Shown in pieces: positions 1 to 5,700 of a stretch of DNA of 5,983 nucleotides (within the stretch, counting starts at the first letter, position 1; every line of letters starts with the position of its first letter). The stretch is from an uncultured Sphingomonadales bacterium (GTDB lineage Bacteria; Pseudomonadota; Alphaproteobacteria; Sphingomonadales; Sphingomonadaceae). The notes beneath the pieces were generated by a model. That model worked only from the letters and a program-made list of their open reading frames with translations, had not been told where the DNA came from and searched no databases. Made by a program: the position numbers and the translations under genes. Location of the stretch: the NCBI GenBank assembly GCA_903893935.1, contig CAITOD010000509.1:1-5983 (forward strand), written 5' to 3'.

Positions 1-78
1 CTAACCTCCAGAACACGCCATCACAGGCTTGCTCGGGCACACACGAAAGCACATCCTCGAGCCAAATCGCGTGGGGCG

Positions 79-130
79 ACACCCCTCCACCACGCTTCGC
101 GCGGTCCCCCTCCCCGTGCCGGGGAGGATC
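79..130. repeat. Two-hairpin GC-rich intergenic palindrome
   Basis: Two adjacent inverted repeats lie just past the stop of the minus-strand RidA gene. The first pairs 89-95 with 99-105 around a TTC loop, with one A.C mismatch at 92/102. The second is a perfect 8-bp stem pairing 109-116 (CCTCCCCG) with 120-127 (CGGGGAGG) around TGC. No T-tract follows on either strand, so it is not a canonical intrinsic terminator. It could still mark the 3' end of the RidA transcript. Its layout resembles short palindromic elements that I believe recur in sphingomonad intergenic regions; that is recollection, not a search. A similar CCCCTCCC palindrome sits at 5673-5695. The remaining bases, 1-78, show no gene I can support. 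Confidence 0.6.
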
Positions 131-136
131 GGATTG

Positions 137-646
137 TCATTTCTTTTTGGCGGCAATGCCTTCGATTTCGATCAGGAAATAGGGGCCCGCAAGCGCTGCC
201 ACCTGAAACGCGGAGCGCGCGACGGTCGAGGGATTGTCGGCGGTGCGGAAGAATTGCAGGAAGCCCGCATTGGCGCCGTCGAAATCGAGTTTGCCGGTCT
301 TGGGGTCGGGCGCGATGAACAGCGTCAGCTTGACCAGATCGGCCATCGTATAGCCTTTGCTTTCAAGCAAGGTCTTGATCTTGCTCAGCACGCTGATCGT
401 CTGGGTCCTGGTATCGCCCATATCGTCGAACGATTTGACATCGGCAAAGGTCTTTTTGGGGTCGATCGGCGAGGCCACCTGGCCCGACAGGAAAAACAGG
501 TCGGTGCCCGCCTTGACTTCGGCGCCGTCGAGAATGCGGGCCTTGGCGCTGGTTTCGTACTTGGTGACTTGCGCCGAGGCCGGTGCAGCACCCAACAGCG
601 CGGCGGTCAATGCGCTGGCGATCAGAAAGTGGTTCAGGGTCTTCAT
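137..646 (-). CDS. Exported RidA-family (YjgF/UK114) imine/enamine deaminase
   Basis: The 169-aa protein starts with a Sec signal peptide: K2, a hydrophobic stretch at about residues 7-21, and an A-S-A cleavage site at 23-25. A RidA/YjgF fold follows. Visible family marks are SGQ at 54-56, the arginine in VARSAF (R144) and IEIEGIA near the C-terminus (E160). R144 and E160 align with Arg105 and Glu120 of E. coli RidA, with one extra residue between them. Active RidA proteins hydrolyse reactive enamine/imine intermediates to ketones and ammonia, normally in the cytosol as trimers. Here the mature protein should be periplasmic. The start at 646 is fixed by GGAGGG (651-656) just upstream and by the signal peptide. 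The gene is divergent from a cytochrome c/amine oxidase operon whose product would release imines, so I infer it acts on those. The fold and signal peptide are clear; the partner enzyme is inferred. Confidence 0.9.
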   Translation of the reverse strand: MKTLNHFLIASALTAALLGAAPASAQVTKYETSAKARILDGAEVKAGTDLFFLSGQVASPIDPKKTFADVKSFDDMGDTRTQTISVLSKIKTLLESKGYTMADLVKLTLFIAPDPKTGKLDFDGANAGFLQFFRTADNPSTVARSAFQVAALAGPYFLIEIEGIAAKKK

Positions 647-650
647 GGTT

Positions 651-656
651 CCCTCC
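651..656 (-). promoter_or_regulatory. Ribosome binding site of the exported RidA gene
   Basis: On the minus strand GGAGGG precedes the ATG at 646 by four bases. It is a strong Shine-Dalgarno match and supports this start, which also yields the complete signal peptide. Confidence 0.75.
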
Positions 657-706
657 GTGCGAATGGCACCACTCTAGGCGGTCCTGACGCGATTGCCACT
701 GCCGGG

Positions 707-722
707 TGTTGCGGCGGCAACA
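707..722. promoter_or_regulatory. Perfect 6-4-6 dyad, candidate operator
   Basis: TGTTGC (707-712) and GCAACA (717-722) are perfect inverted half-sites separated by GGCG. A further TTGTTGC at 726-732 repeats the half-site in direct orientation. The dyad lies inside the divergent promoter region, where a dimeric regulator could control RidA and the amine oxidase operon together. No regulator gene is in the window, and a 6-bp dyad in GC-rich DNA can arise by chance. Confidence 0.3.
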
Positions 723-802
723 GCTTTGTTGCGCAGTGCCCCTTGGCGCCTTTTCATTTGTTCGTGCCGCACGCTATGTCTGCATCGGGCGAGGCAGAGG
801 GC

Positions 803-807
803 AGGAG
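803..807 (+). promoter_or_regulatory. Ribosome binding site of the cytochrome c gene
   Basis: AGGAG lies five bases before ATG 813. It decides between this start and in-frame upstream starts back to 693, and agrees with the signal peptide beginning at 813. Confidence 0.75.
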
Positions 808-812
808 CATTG

Positions 813-1259
813 ATGCGGCGGACAATCGGGCTGGTGGCCACGGCGGCGGCGACTTTGCTGATGGCGGCCACACTGGCAGACCCCGGCTTTGCGCAAGATC
901 ACGGCGGGCAGATGAAAACCGACGCGACGGTGGCCGATGGCGGCCAGGCGATCTTTGAGCAGATCTGTGCGGCCTGCCACATGGCCGATGCCAAAGGTGG
1001 CGGCACACCTGGCGCGCGCGTGCCGGCGCTGGCAGGCAACAAAAATCTTGCCAACAAGGACTATCCGATCATCCTGCTGCTCAAGGGGCGCGGTGGGATG
1101 CCGTGGTTTACCGGCATGCTGTCCAAGGCGCAGATTGCGCAAGTGATCACTTATGTCCGCGGTCACTTCAACGACTACCACGATCCGGTGACCGAGGCGG
1201 ATATCGATCGTGTCGGATCGACCAATCCACCCGTGCCCGATTGCAATTGCGGCCATTGA
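813..1259 (+). CDS. Exported mono-haem c-type cytochrome
   Basis: The 148-aa protein begins with a Sec signal peptide (R2-R3, hydrophobic core about 5-21, likely cleavage after F-A-Q at 26-28). It has one haem c attachment motif, CAACH at 52-56. The probable distal axial ligand is M96 in GGMPWF, followed by the usual class I C-terminal helix (LSKAQIAQVITYVRGHF). The mature part, about 120 residues, has the size of a single-domain periplasmic cytochrome c. AGGAG at 803-807, five bases before ATG 813, sets the start; the in-frame upstream extension to 693 lacks such a site and would bury the signal peptide. The gene lies 28 bases before the amine oxidase, so I infer it takes electrons from that flavoenzyme and passes them towards a terminal oxidase. 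The tail is odd: it ends C-N-C-G-H (144-148), not a second CXXCH. Confidence 0.9.
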   Translation: MRRTIGLVATAAATLLMAATLADPGFAQDHGGQMKTDATVADGGQAIFEQICAACHMADAKGGGTPGARVPALAGNKNLANKDYPIILLLKGRGGMPWFTGMLSKAQIAQVITYVRGHFNDYHDPVTEADIDRVGSTNPPVPDCNCGH

Positions 1260-1287
1260 TCCGCGCCACCCAGCTTCAGGAACCGCG

Positions 1288-2826
1288 ATGACCGATTTCA
1301 CCCCGCCGACCCGCCGCCAACTGCTGACAATGATCGGCAAAGCCGGCGGTGCCGCAGCGCTCTACCAGGCGATGACCGTGCTGGGCCATGCCGCCGAAAG
1401 CCAGTTCCGTGGTCCGCCGCAACTGACCGGCGCGCGGCCCGGCGCGCGCGTGCTGGTGCTGGGCGCGGGGCTCGCCGGGATGCTGGCGGCGTACGAGCTG
1501 ACCAAAGCCGGCTATGCCGTGCAGATACTCGAATTTCAGGACCGCACCGGGGGCCGCAATTACACCGTGCGCGGCGGCGACACGATCACCGAACTGGGCT
1601 CGACGCAAAAAGTGCAATTTGCGCCGGGCAATTATCTCAACCCCGGGCCCTGGCGCCTGCCGTACCATCACCGCACGGTGCTGCATTATTGTCAGGAACT
1701 GGGGGTCGAACTCGAACACTTTGCCCAGCTGAACCACAACGCGATGGTGCACAGCAAGGATGCCTATGGCGGCAAGCCGCAGCGCTATCGCGATCTCTAT
1801 GTCGATTACAAAGGCCATGTCGCCGAACTGCTCGCCAAAGCGCTCAACGCCGGGGCGCTCGACACTGCGGTGACGGTCGAAGACAAGGCCAGATTGCTCG
1901 AAGCGATGCGCGAATGGGGCGTGCTCGACAAGGCGATGACTTATAGCAAAGGGCTCAAAGTCGGCACTTTGCGCGACACGCTGCAGACCAAAGTCTGGGA
2001 AACCATCGGGTTCTACGCCGATCACACGATGCAGACGACGATGTTCCAGCCCAAAGGCGGGATGGACCATATCGGCAAGGCCTTTGCCGCCAAAGTCGCG
2101 CATCTCGTGCGGCTCAACACGCGCGTGACCAGAATAGCGCAGGATCATGCGGGCGTGACGGTCAACTGGACCGATACACAGACCGGTGCCGCCGGGCAGA
2201 GCAGCGCCGACTGGCTGGTGTGCACGATCCCGGCGACGGTGCTCGGCCAGATCGACGTGCAAGTGTCCGATGCCAAGAAAGCGGCGATCCGCGCGCTGCC
2301 TTATGGCAATTCGGTCAAGATCGGCCTCGAAATGAAGCGCCGCTTCTGGGAAACCGATTATGCCATTTATGGCGGCCACTCGTTTACCGATCAGCCGATC
2401 GGGCTGATTTCCTATCCCAGCGGCAACTGGTTCGGCAAAGGCCCGGCGGTGTTGCTCGGCGCTTATCCATTCGGAACCGGCGACAATCCGTTCAGCCTGG
2501 GCGGCTATATGCTGTCGGCGATGAGCCCGGAAAAGCGCCTTGCTGCCGCACTCGAACAGGGATCGGTGTTCCATCCGGCCGAATACAAAGCCGAATTCCT
2601 GTCGGGCGCGAGCGTGGCGTGGAGCAGAATGCCGTGGATCCTGGGGTGTTGTGCGGCGTGGACCGAAGACAGCCGCGCGGCGCATTATCAAAATCTGGTA
2701 TCGCTCGATGGCCGCGTGGTGCTCGCGGGCGAACATTGTTCGTATTACGGCTGCTGGCAGGAAGGCGCGCTGCTGTCGTCGCTCGATGCGATTACCCGGC
2801 TGCACCAGCGGGCCAGCGCCGCCTGA
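1288..2826 (+). CDS. Tat-exported FAD-dependent amine oxidase/dehydrogenase
   Basis: This 512-aa protein belongs to the flavin amine oxidase family (monoamine and L-amino acid oxidases), which oxidise amines or amino acids to imines. It opens with a twin-arginine signal (TRRQLL, R9-R10, then an apolar stretch to about A36), so it should be folded with FAD in the cytoplasm and exported. The dinucleotide-binding motif GAGLAG is at 59-64, with E82 as the likely ribose-binding acid and RTGGR at 86-90. K344 in NSVKIG aligns with the conserved flavin-N5 lysine (Lys296 of human MAO B). The C-terminal FAD motif AGEHCSYYGCWQEGA is at 480-494. G453-C454-C455 lies where human MAO B carries its flavin-linking Cys397. 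ATG 1288 is chosen because it gives the Tat signal; a weak AGG at 1278-1280 precedes it. The adjacent cytochrome c suggests a dehydrogenase rather than a peroxide-forming oxidase. Substrate unknown; an L-amino acid or other primary or cyclic amine is possible. Confidence 0.88.
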   Translation: MTDFTPPTRRQLLTMIGKAGGAAALYQAMTVLGHAAESQFRGPPQLTGARPGARVLVLGAGLAGMLAAYELTKAGYAVQILEFQDRTGGRNYTVRGGDTITELGSTQKVQFAPGNYLNPGPWRLPYHHRTVLHYCQELGVELEHFAQLNHNAMVHSKDAYGGKPQRYRDLYVDYKGHVAELLAKALNAGALDTAVTVEDKARLLEAMREWGVLDKAMTYSKGLKVGTLRDTLQTKVWETIGFYADHTMQTTMFQPKGGMDHIGKAFAAKVAHLVRLNTRVTRIAQDHAGVTVNWTDTQTGAAGQSSADWLVCTIPATVLGQIDVQVSDAKKAAIRALPYGNSVKIGLEMKRRFWETDYAIYGGHSFTDQPIGLISYPSGNWFGKGPAVLLGAYPFGTGDNPFSLGGYMLSAMSPEKRLAAALEQGSVFHPAEYKAEFLSGASVAWSRMPWILGCCAAWTEDSRAAHYQNLVSLDGRVVLAGEHCSYYGCWQEGALLSSLDAITRLHQRASAA

Positions 2827-2832
2827 TTGCCG

Positions 2833-3825
2833 ATGATGCGCGTGCTCGAAGTGCAGCGGCTGTCCGACGATTTGTCGGGGCTGGCGCTGTGCGAGCGGCC
2901 GTTGCCGGCTTGCGGTGCGGACGACGTGCTGGTGCGGATCGAGGCAGCGGCGCTGGGCTTTCCCGACTTGCTGATGACGCACGGGGGGTATCAGGCCAAA
3001 CCGGCCTTGCCGTTTGTGCCGGGGATGGAATGCGCCGGCGTCGTGGTCGAGGCGGGGAAGCGGGCGGCACACGCCGGGTGGCAGCCCGGCGACCGCGTGA
3101 TCTGCGCCGGGCCGACCGGGGCAGTCGCGCAATTCGGGGTTTTTCCAGCGCACGCCGTACAGCGTTTGCCCGATGGCATGTCGTTTGCGCAAGGTGCTGC
3201 CTTGCGCGTGGCCTATCTGACCGCGTGGGTGGCGCTGGTGCGACTGGGGGCGGCGCAGCGCGGTGACTGGCTGGTGGTACTGGGCGCTGCCGGCGGCGTG
3301 GGGCTGGCAGCGGTCGATCTGGCCCACACGCTTGGCCTGCGTACCATTGCGGTGACTTCTACGCCCGAAAAGCGCGATGCGGTGCGGGCGCTCTATCCGG
3401 TCGAGGCGGGGCTGGTCGGGCCTGCCGGAATCCGCGAGGCGGTGCTCGATCTGACCGGCGGGCGCGGTGCGGATCTGGTCTGTGATCCGGTCGGGGGGGA
3501 CGCGTTCGATGCGGCGTGTCGTTATACCGCGTTTGGCGGACGGCTGCTGGTGGTGGGGTTTGCCAGCGGGCGCGTGCCGGTGCTGCCGGCCAATATTGCG
3601 CTGATCAAAGGGTTTTCGGTAATCGGCGTGCGCGCGGGCGAATATGGCCGGCGTTTTCCCGAGCGCGGGCGCGAACATGCAGCGGCGATCGCAGCGCTTG
3701 CGCGCGAGGGCCGCATCCGCCCGCATGTCCATGCCGCGCTGCCGCTGGCGCAATGGCGCGAGGCTTATACGGCGATGCGCGACCGGCGCGTGATCGGGCG
3801 CACGGTGATCTTGCCGCACGCCTGA
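2833..3825 (+). CDS. Zinc-free MDR-family NAD(P)H:quinone oxidoreductase
   Basis: The 330-aa protein is a medium-chain dehydrogenase/reductase of the quinone oxidoreductase (QOR) type, with no signal peptide and hence cytoplasmic. The N-terminal GroES-like domain covers about 1-120. At the position where zinc alcohol dehydrogenases have G-H-E it reads G64-M65-E66, so the catalytic zinc site is missing, as expected for QORs. The Rossmann domain carries GAAGGVG at 151-157, typical of NADPH-binding QOR members. The family reduces quinones or enones by hydride transfer; the exact substrate cannot be read from sequence. The start lies six bases after the amine oxidase stop with no clear Shine-Dalgarno, which suggests translational coupling. 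ATG 2836 or TTG 2827 are alternatives. As the operon's last gene it might process carbonyl products of amine oxidation, but there is no direct sign of this. Confidence 0.85.
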   Translation: MMRVLEVQRLSDDLSGLALCERPLPACGADDVLVRIEAAALGFPDLLMTHGGYQAKPALPFVPGMECAGVVVEAGKRAAHAGWQPGDRVICAGPTGAVAQFGVFPAHAVQRLPDGMSFAQGAALRVAYLTAWVALVRLGAAQRGDWLVVLGAAGGVGLAAVDLAHTLGLRTIAVTSTPEKRDAVRALYPVEAGLVGPAGIREAVLDLTGGRGADLVCDPVGGDAFDAACRYTAFGGRLLVVGFASGRVPVLPANIALIKGFSVIGVRAGEYGRRFPERGREHAAAIAALAREGRIRPHVHAALPLAQWREAYTAMRDRRVIGRTVILPHA

Positions 3826-3831
3826 TTCGGC

Positions 3832-3859
3832 AAAAAAAGAGCCGCTCGAAAGCGGCTCT
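3832..3859 (-). terminator. Rho-independent terminator pointing leftward
   Basis: A perfect 9-bp stem pairs 3838-3846 (AGAGCCGCT) with 3851-3859 (AGCGGCTCT) around a CGAA loop. Seven A residues run from 3832 to 3838, while the right side reads GGAAG. Read on the minus strand, the hairpin is followed directly by seven T, the classic intrinsic terminator form. Read on the plus strand, it follows the quinone oxidoreductase stop but lacks a T-tract, so it would be weak there. No minus-strand gene lies between it and 5701. It may end a small RNA, or be a two-way terminator that lost one tract. Confidence 0.65.
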
Positions 3860-3917
3860 GGAAGTTTGGGAGAGGATGCCTGAAAGGCAGGATCGGTATG
3901 CTTAAAGGGCCCGATCT
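3832..3917 (-). ncRNA. Candidate minus-strand small RNA (3' portion)
   Basis: Read leftward from about 3917, the minus strand offers three hairpins in a row. These are GATCGG/CCGATC (3891-3896 with 3911-3916, 14-base loop), TGCCT/AGGCA (3877-3881 with 3885-3889, 3-base loop), and the strong T-tailed terminator hairpin at 3838-3859. The linker between the last two (3860-3876) is pyrimidine-rich on this strand and contains CCTCTCCC, complementary to a Shine-Dalgarno. This is the usual layout of an Hfq-type trans-acting sRNA of roughly 85 bases. I found no good promoter, so the 5' end is a guess, and the RNA may be longer or absent. Confidence 0.3.
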
Positions 3918-4221
3918 GCGCAAGTGCGAAACAGGCAACTCTGATTGCAAAAACCGCAACTGTTCAATTCAGCGCCTTGCGCGTGTGAAAACTGGATGCT
4001 TCGTTCGCTGTAAAATCTTTCAAAAACAAATTATTCATACCTATGCGCAAATCACTGGTTCGTGCCCTCATGTGCATTTGGTGCAATCCACCCTTTTAAG
4101 GCGCTCTATTGCGTGCACTTGCGGGCCGCGTTGCGTCATGGCTCCGCATGGCGCGCCGTGCGACTCAGCCAGCCCGAAGGCGGTTGCCAAGCTGCACAAG
4201 CGGCGTCAGCACTGGGTGATC

Positions 4222-4227
4222 AAGGAG
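4222..4227 (+). promoter_or_regulatory. Ribosome binding site of the M20 peptidase gene
   Basis: AAGGAG precedes ATG 4240 by twelve bases, longer than ideal. It is the best Shine-Dalgarno in the region and supports this start over the in-frame ATG at 3898, because a signal peptide begins exactly here. Confidence 0.6.
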
Positions 4228-4239
4228 ATAACCGCAATT

Positions 4240-5667
4240 ATGCCCAAGCATGTCCCCCTGCTGCTCGCCGGTTCCGCGCTGTTATGCGTCTTTCCGGTTG
4301 CGTCCACCCTTGCTGCGCGCAGCGAAAGCGTGGCGATGCCGACCGCCGCCGAAGCCGAACAGGCGCTCGATCTGGCCAGGCGCGAAATCGCGATTCGTTC
4401 GGTCAGGGGCGCGGACAACCGCACCGGCGAAGTCGCCGCTCTGCTCAGGCAGCGGCTGGTCGCCGGCGGCTGGGCGCCGGGTGAGGTGGTGATCACCCCG
4501 CGCGGCGATACGGTAACGTTGGTGGCGACCTGGGCCGGAACCGATCCGGCGCTGAAGCCGCTGGTGCTGTCGGGGCACATGGATGTGGTCGAAGCCCGGC
4601 GCGCCGACTGGAAGCGCGATCCGTTCGGCCCGGTCATCGAAGACGGCGTGCTCTATGGGCGTGGCGCCACCGACATGAAATTCGACGGCGCGATGATGGT
4701 GTCGGCGGTGATCGATTTGCGCGCGCACGGGTTCAGGCCGCGCCGCTCGATCGTGATCGCGTTTTCGGGCGACGAGGAAACCATGATGGCGACCAGCGAC
4801 CAGCTGGCGCACGAATGGAAAAACGCTGATCTGGTGGTCAATGCCGATGGCGGCGGCGGCACATTTGCGGCGGGCAGCGACAAGCCGCTGTACTGGCTGT
4901 GGGATGGCAACGAGAAGGCCTATGCCGATTACCAGCTCGAAGTGACCAATCCCGGCGGGCACAGTTCGGAGCCGCGCCCCGAAAATGCCGTTGTGCAATT
5001 GGCGCAGGCATTGGTCAGGATCGGCGCGTACCATTTCGCCGACGAGCAGAACGCGCTGACCAAAAGCTGGTTCGAACAGGCCGCCGCGTTCGAGCCCGAT
5101 GCGGCCAAGGCCGCGGCGATGCGCGCCTTTGCCGCCAATCCCGGCGATGCCGCGGCTGCAGCGGTCTTGCGCGCTGATCCAGAACTGGTCGGCAAAATGG
5201 GCACGACCTGCGTGCCGACCATGCTGTCGGGCGGTCATGCGGTGAACGCGTTGCCGCAGCGCGCCACTGCCAATGTCAATTGCCGGATTTTTCCCGGTCA
5301 CAGCCGCGAAGCAACCATGGCCGAGCTCAAGACGGTGGCAGGGTCGGATGTCGTCACCATCACCGATGTGACCGACGGGTCGATCACCCCGCCGACAACG
5401 CCGTTGCGCGCCGATTTCGTCGCCGCCGCGACCAGGGCGATCCGTGCCGCCTGGGGCAAGGACATCGCCGTCATTCCCAACCAGGCCTCGGGCGGTTCGG
5501 ATTCGATGTTCTATCGCGCGCTCGGCGTGCCGGCGTACAACGCCAGCCCGGTGTTCACCCGCCTCGACGAACGTTTCAACCATGGCCTCAACGAGCGCGT
5601 GCGCGTGGTCAACGTGAAGCCTGCGCTGACGTTTTACTTCACGCTGATCCCCGAACTGACGAAATGA
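4240..5667 (+). CDS. Exported M20-family metallopeptidase/amidohydrolase
   Basis: The 475-aa protein has an N-terminal signal peptide (K3, hydrophobic about 5-21, cleavage near 25-26). C16 is not in a proper lipobox, so a soluble periplasmic or secreted enzyme is likely. All landmarks of M20 two-metal hydrolases are visible: SGHMD with H113, the bridging aspartate D145 in GRGATDMK, the catalytic base E179 and metal ligand E180 in SGDEET, D203 in VNADGG, and the C-terminal H448 in FNHGLNE. The dimerisation domain inserted after about residue 225 carries H241 in NPGGHSSEP, the histidine that reaches the partner's active site in related enzymes. The family removes C-terminal amino acids or cleaves N-acyl amino acids and dipeptides; the specificity here cannot be assigned. 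It stands alone on the plus strand after a long gap and is not obviously part of the amine oxidase operon. Confidence 0.9.
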   Translation: MPKHVPLLLAGSALLCVFPVASTLAARSESVAMPTAAEAEQALDLARREIAIRSVRGADNRTGEVAALLRQRLVAGGWAPGEVVITPRGDTVTLVATWAGTDPALKPLVLSGHMDVVEARRADWKRDPFGPVIEDGVLYGRGATDMKFDGAMMVSAVIDLRAHGFRPRRSIVIAFSGDEETMMATSDQLAHEWKNADLVVNADGGGGTFAAGSDKPLYWLWDGNEKAYADYQLEVTNPGGHSSEPRPENAVVQLAQALVRIGAYHFADEQNALTKSWFEQAAAFEPDAAKAAAMRAFAANPGDAAAAAVLRADPELVGKMGTTCVPTMLSGGHAVNALPQRATANVNCRIFPGHSREATMAELKTVAGSDVVTITDVTDGSITPPTTPLRADFVAAATRAIRAAWGKDIAVIPNQASGGSDSMFYRALGVPAYNASPVFTRLDERFNHGLNERVRVVNVKPALTFYFTLIPELTK

Positions 5668-5672
5668 CCCGA

Positions 5673-5695
5673 GCCCCTCCCCGCAAGGGAGGGGC
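5673..5695. repeat. GC-rich palindrome between convergent genes
   Basis: A perfect 9-bp stem pairs 5673-5681 (GCCCCTCCC) with 5687-5695 (GGGAGGGGC) around CGCAA. It nearly fills the 33-bp gap between the convergent M20 and nitroreductase stop codons. No T-tract follows on either strand, so any terminator role would rest on the hairpin alone. It shares the CCCCTCCC/GGGAGG core with the palindrome near 109-127 and probably belongs to the same class of dispersed element. Confidence 0.6.
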
Positions 5696-5700
5696 GAAGC

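Larger units (their letters stand above)
647..812. promoter_or_regulatory. Divergent intergenic region with candidate promoters
   Basis: These 166 bases separate the minus-strand RidA gene from the plus-strand cytochrome c operon and must hold the promoters for both. On the plus strand, TTTTCA (751-756) and TATGTC (775-780) with an 18-bp spacer form a weak sigma-70-like pair ahead of the cytochrome gene. On the minus strand I found no convincing -35/-10 pair. A perfect dyad at 707-722 lies near the middle. Shared control of both transcripts would suit a joint function, but that is inference. Confidence 0.4.
3826..4239. other. AT-rich 414-bp intergenic gap
   Basis: No protein gene is supported here. 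By hand count, GC over 3901-4080 is about 46 percent, well below the flanking genes. The left end holds the leftward terminator and candidate small RNA. A 9-codon frame at 3876-3905, preceded immediately by GGGAGAGG, is probably not a gene. The frame open from 3898 into the M20 gene gives a cysteine-rich, unfamiliar N-terminus and is better read as untranslated. Possible plus-strand promoter pieces are TAAAAT (4011-4016) and TTCAAA (4020-4025) with TATGCG 17 bases later; none is strong. The M20 promoter probably lies in this gap. Confidence 0.5.

Noticed and set aside
1..53. 17-codon minus-strand frame with several cysteines, ending at the window start
   Set aside because: No Shine-Dalgarno, no known peptide match, and length compatible with chance.
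751..780. TTTTCA/TATGTC as the cytochrome operon promoter
   Set aside because: The -10 match is only three of six and the spacer is 18 bp; too weak to list as a separate promoter, so it is only mentioned in the divergent region entry.
29..958. 309-codon plus-strand frame over the RidA gene
   Set aside because: It runs antisense to RidA, crosses the divergent promoter region and overlaps the cytochrome signal peptide in another frame. It has no motif or ribosome site.
1276..3819. 847-codon open frame on the minus strand
   Set aside because: It lies antisense to two well-supported genes (amine oxidase and quinone oxidoreductase). Its translation is rich in R, H, Q, G and A without any motif, as expected from the complementary strand of biased high-GC codons.
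3876..3905. Nine-codon frame directly after GGGAGAGG
   Set aside because: The purine-rich stretch abuts the ATG, too close for good initiation, and the peptide is not recognisable. The same bases fit better as part of minus-strand hairpins.
4240..4290. Lipoprotein signal (C16) in the M20 protein
   Set aside because: Residues before C16 are A-L-L; a lipobox needs a small residue just before the cysteine, so an ordinary signal peptide is more likely.
4282..5583. 433-codon minus-strand open frame opposite the M20 gene
   Set aside because: It is a shadow of the M20 gene with no recognisable domain and the same arginine/histidine-rich character.
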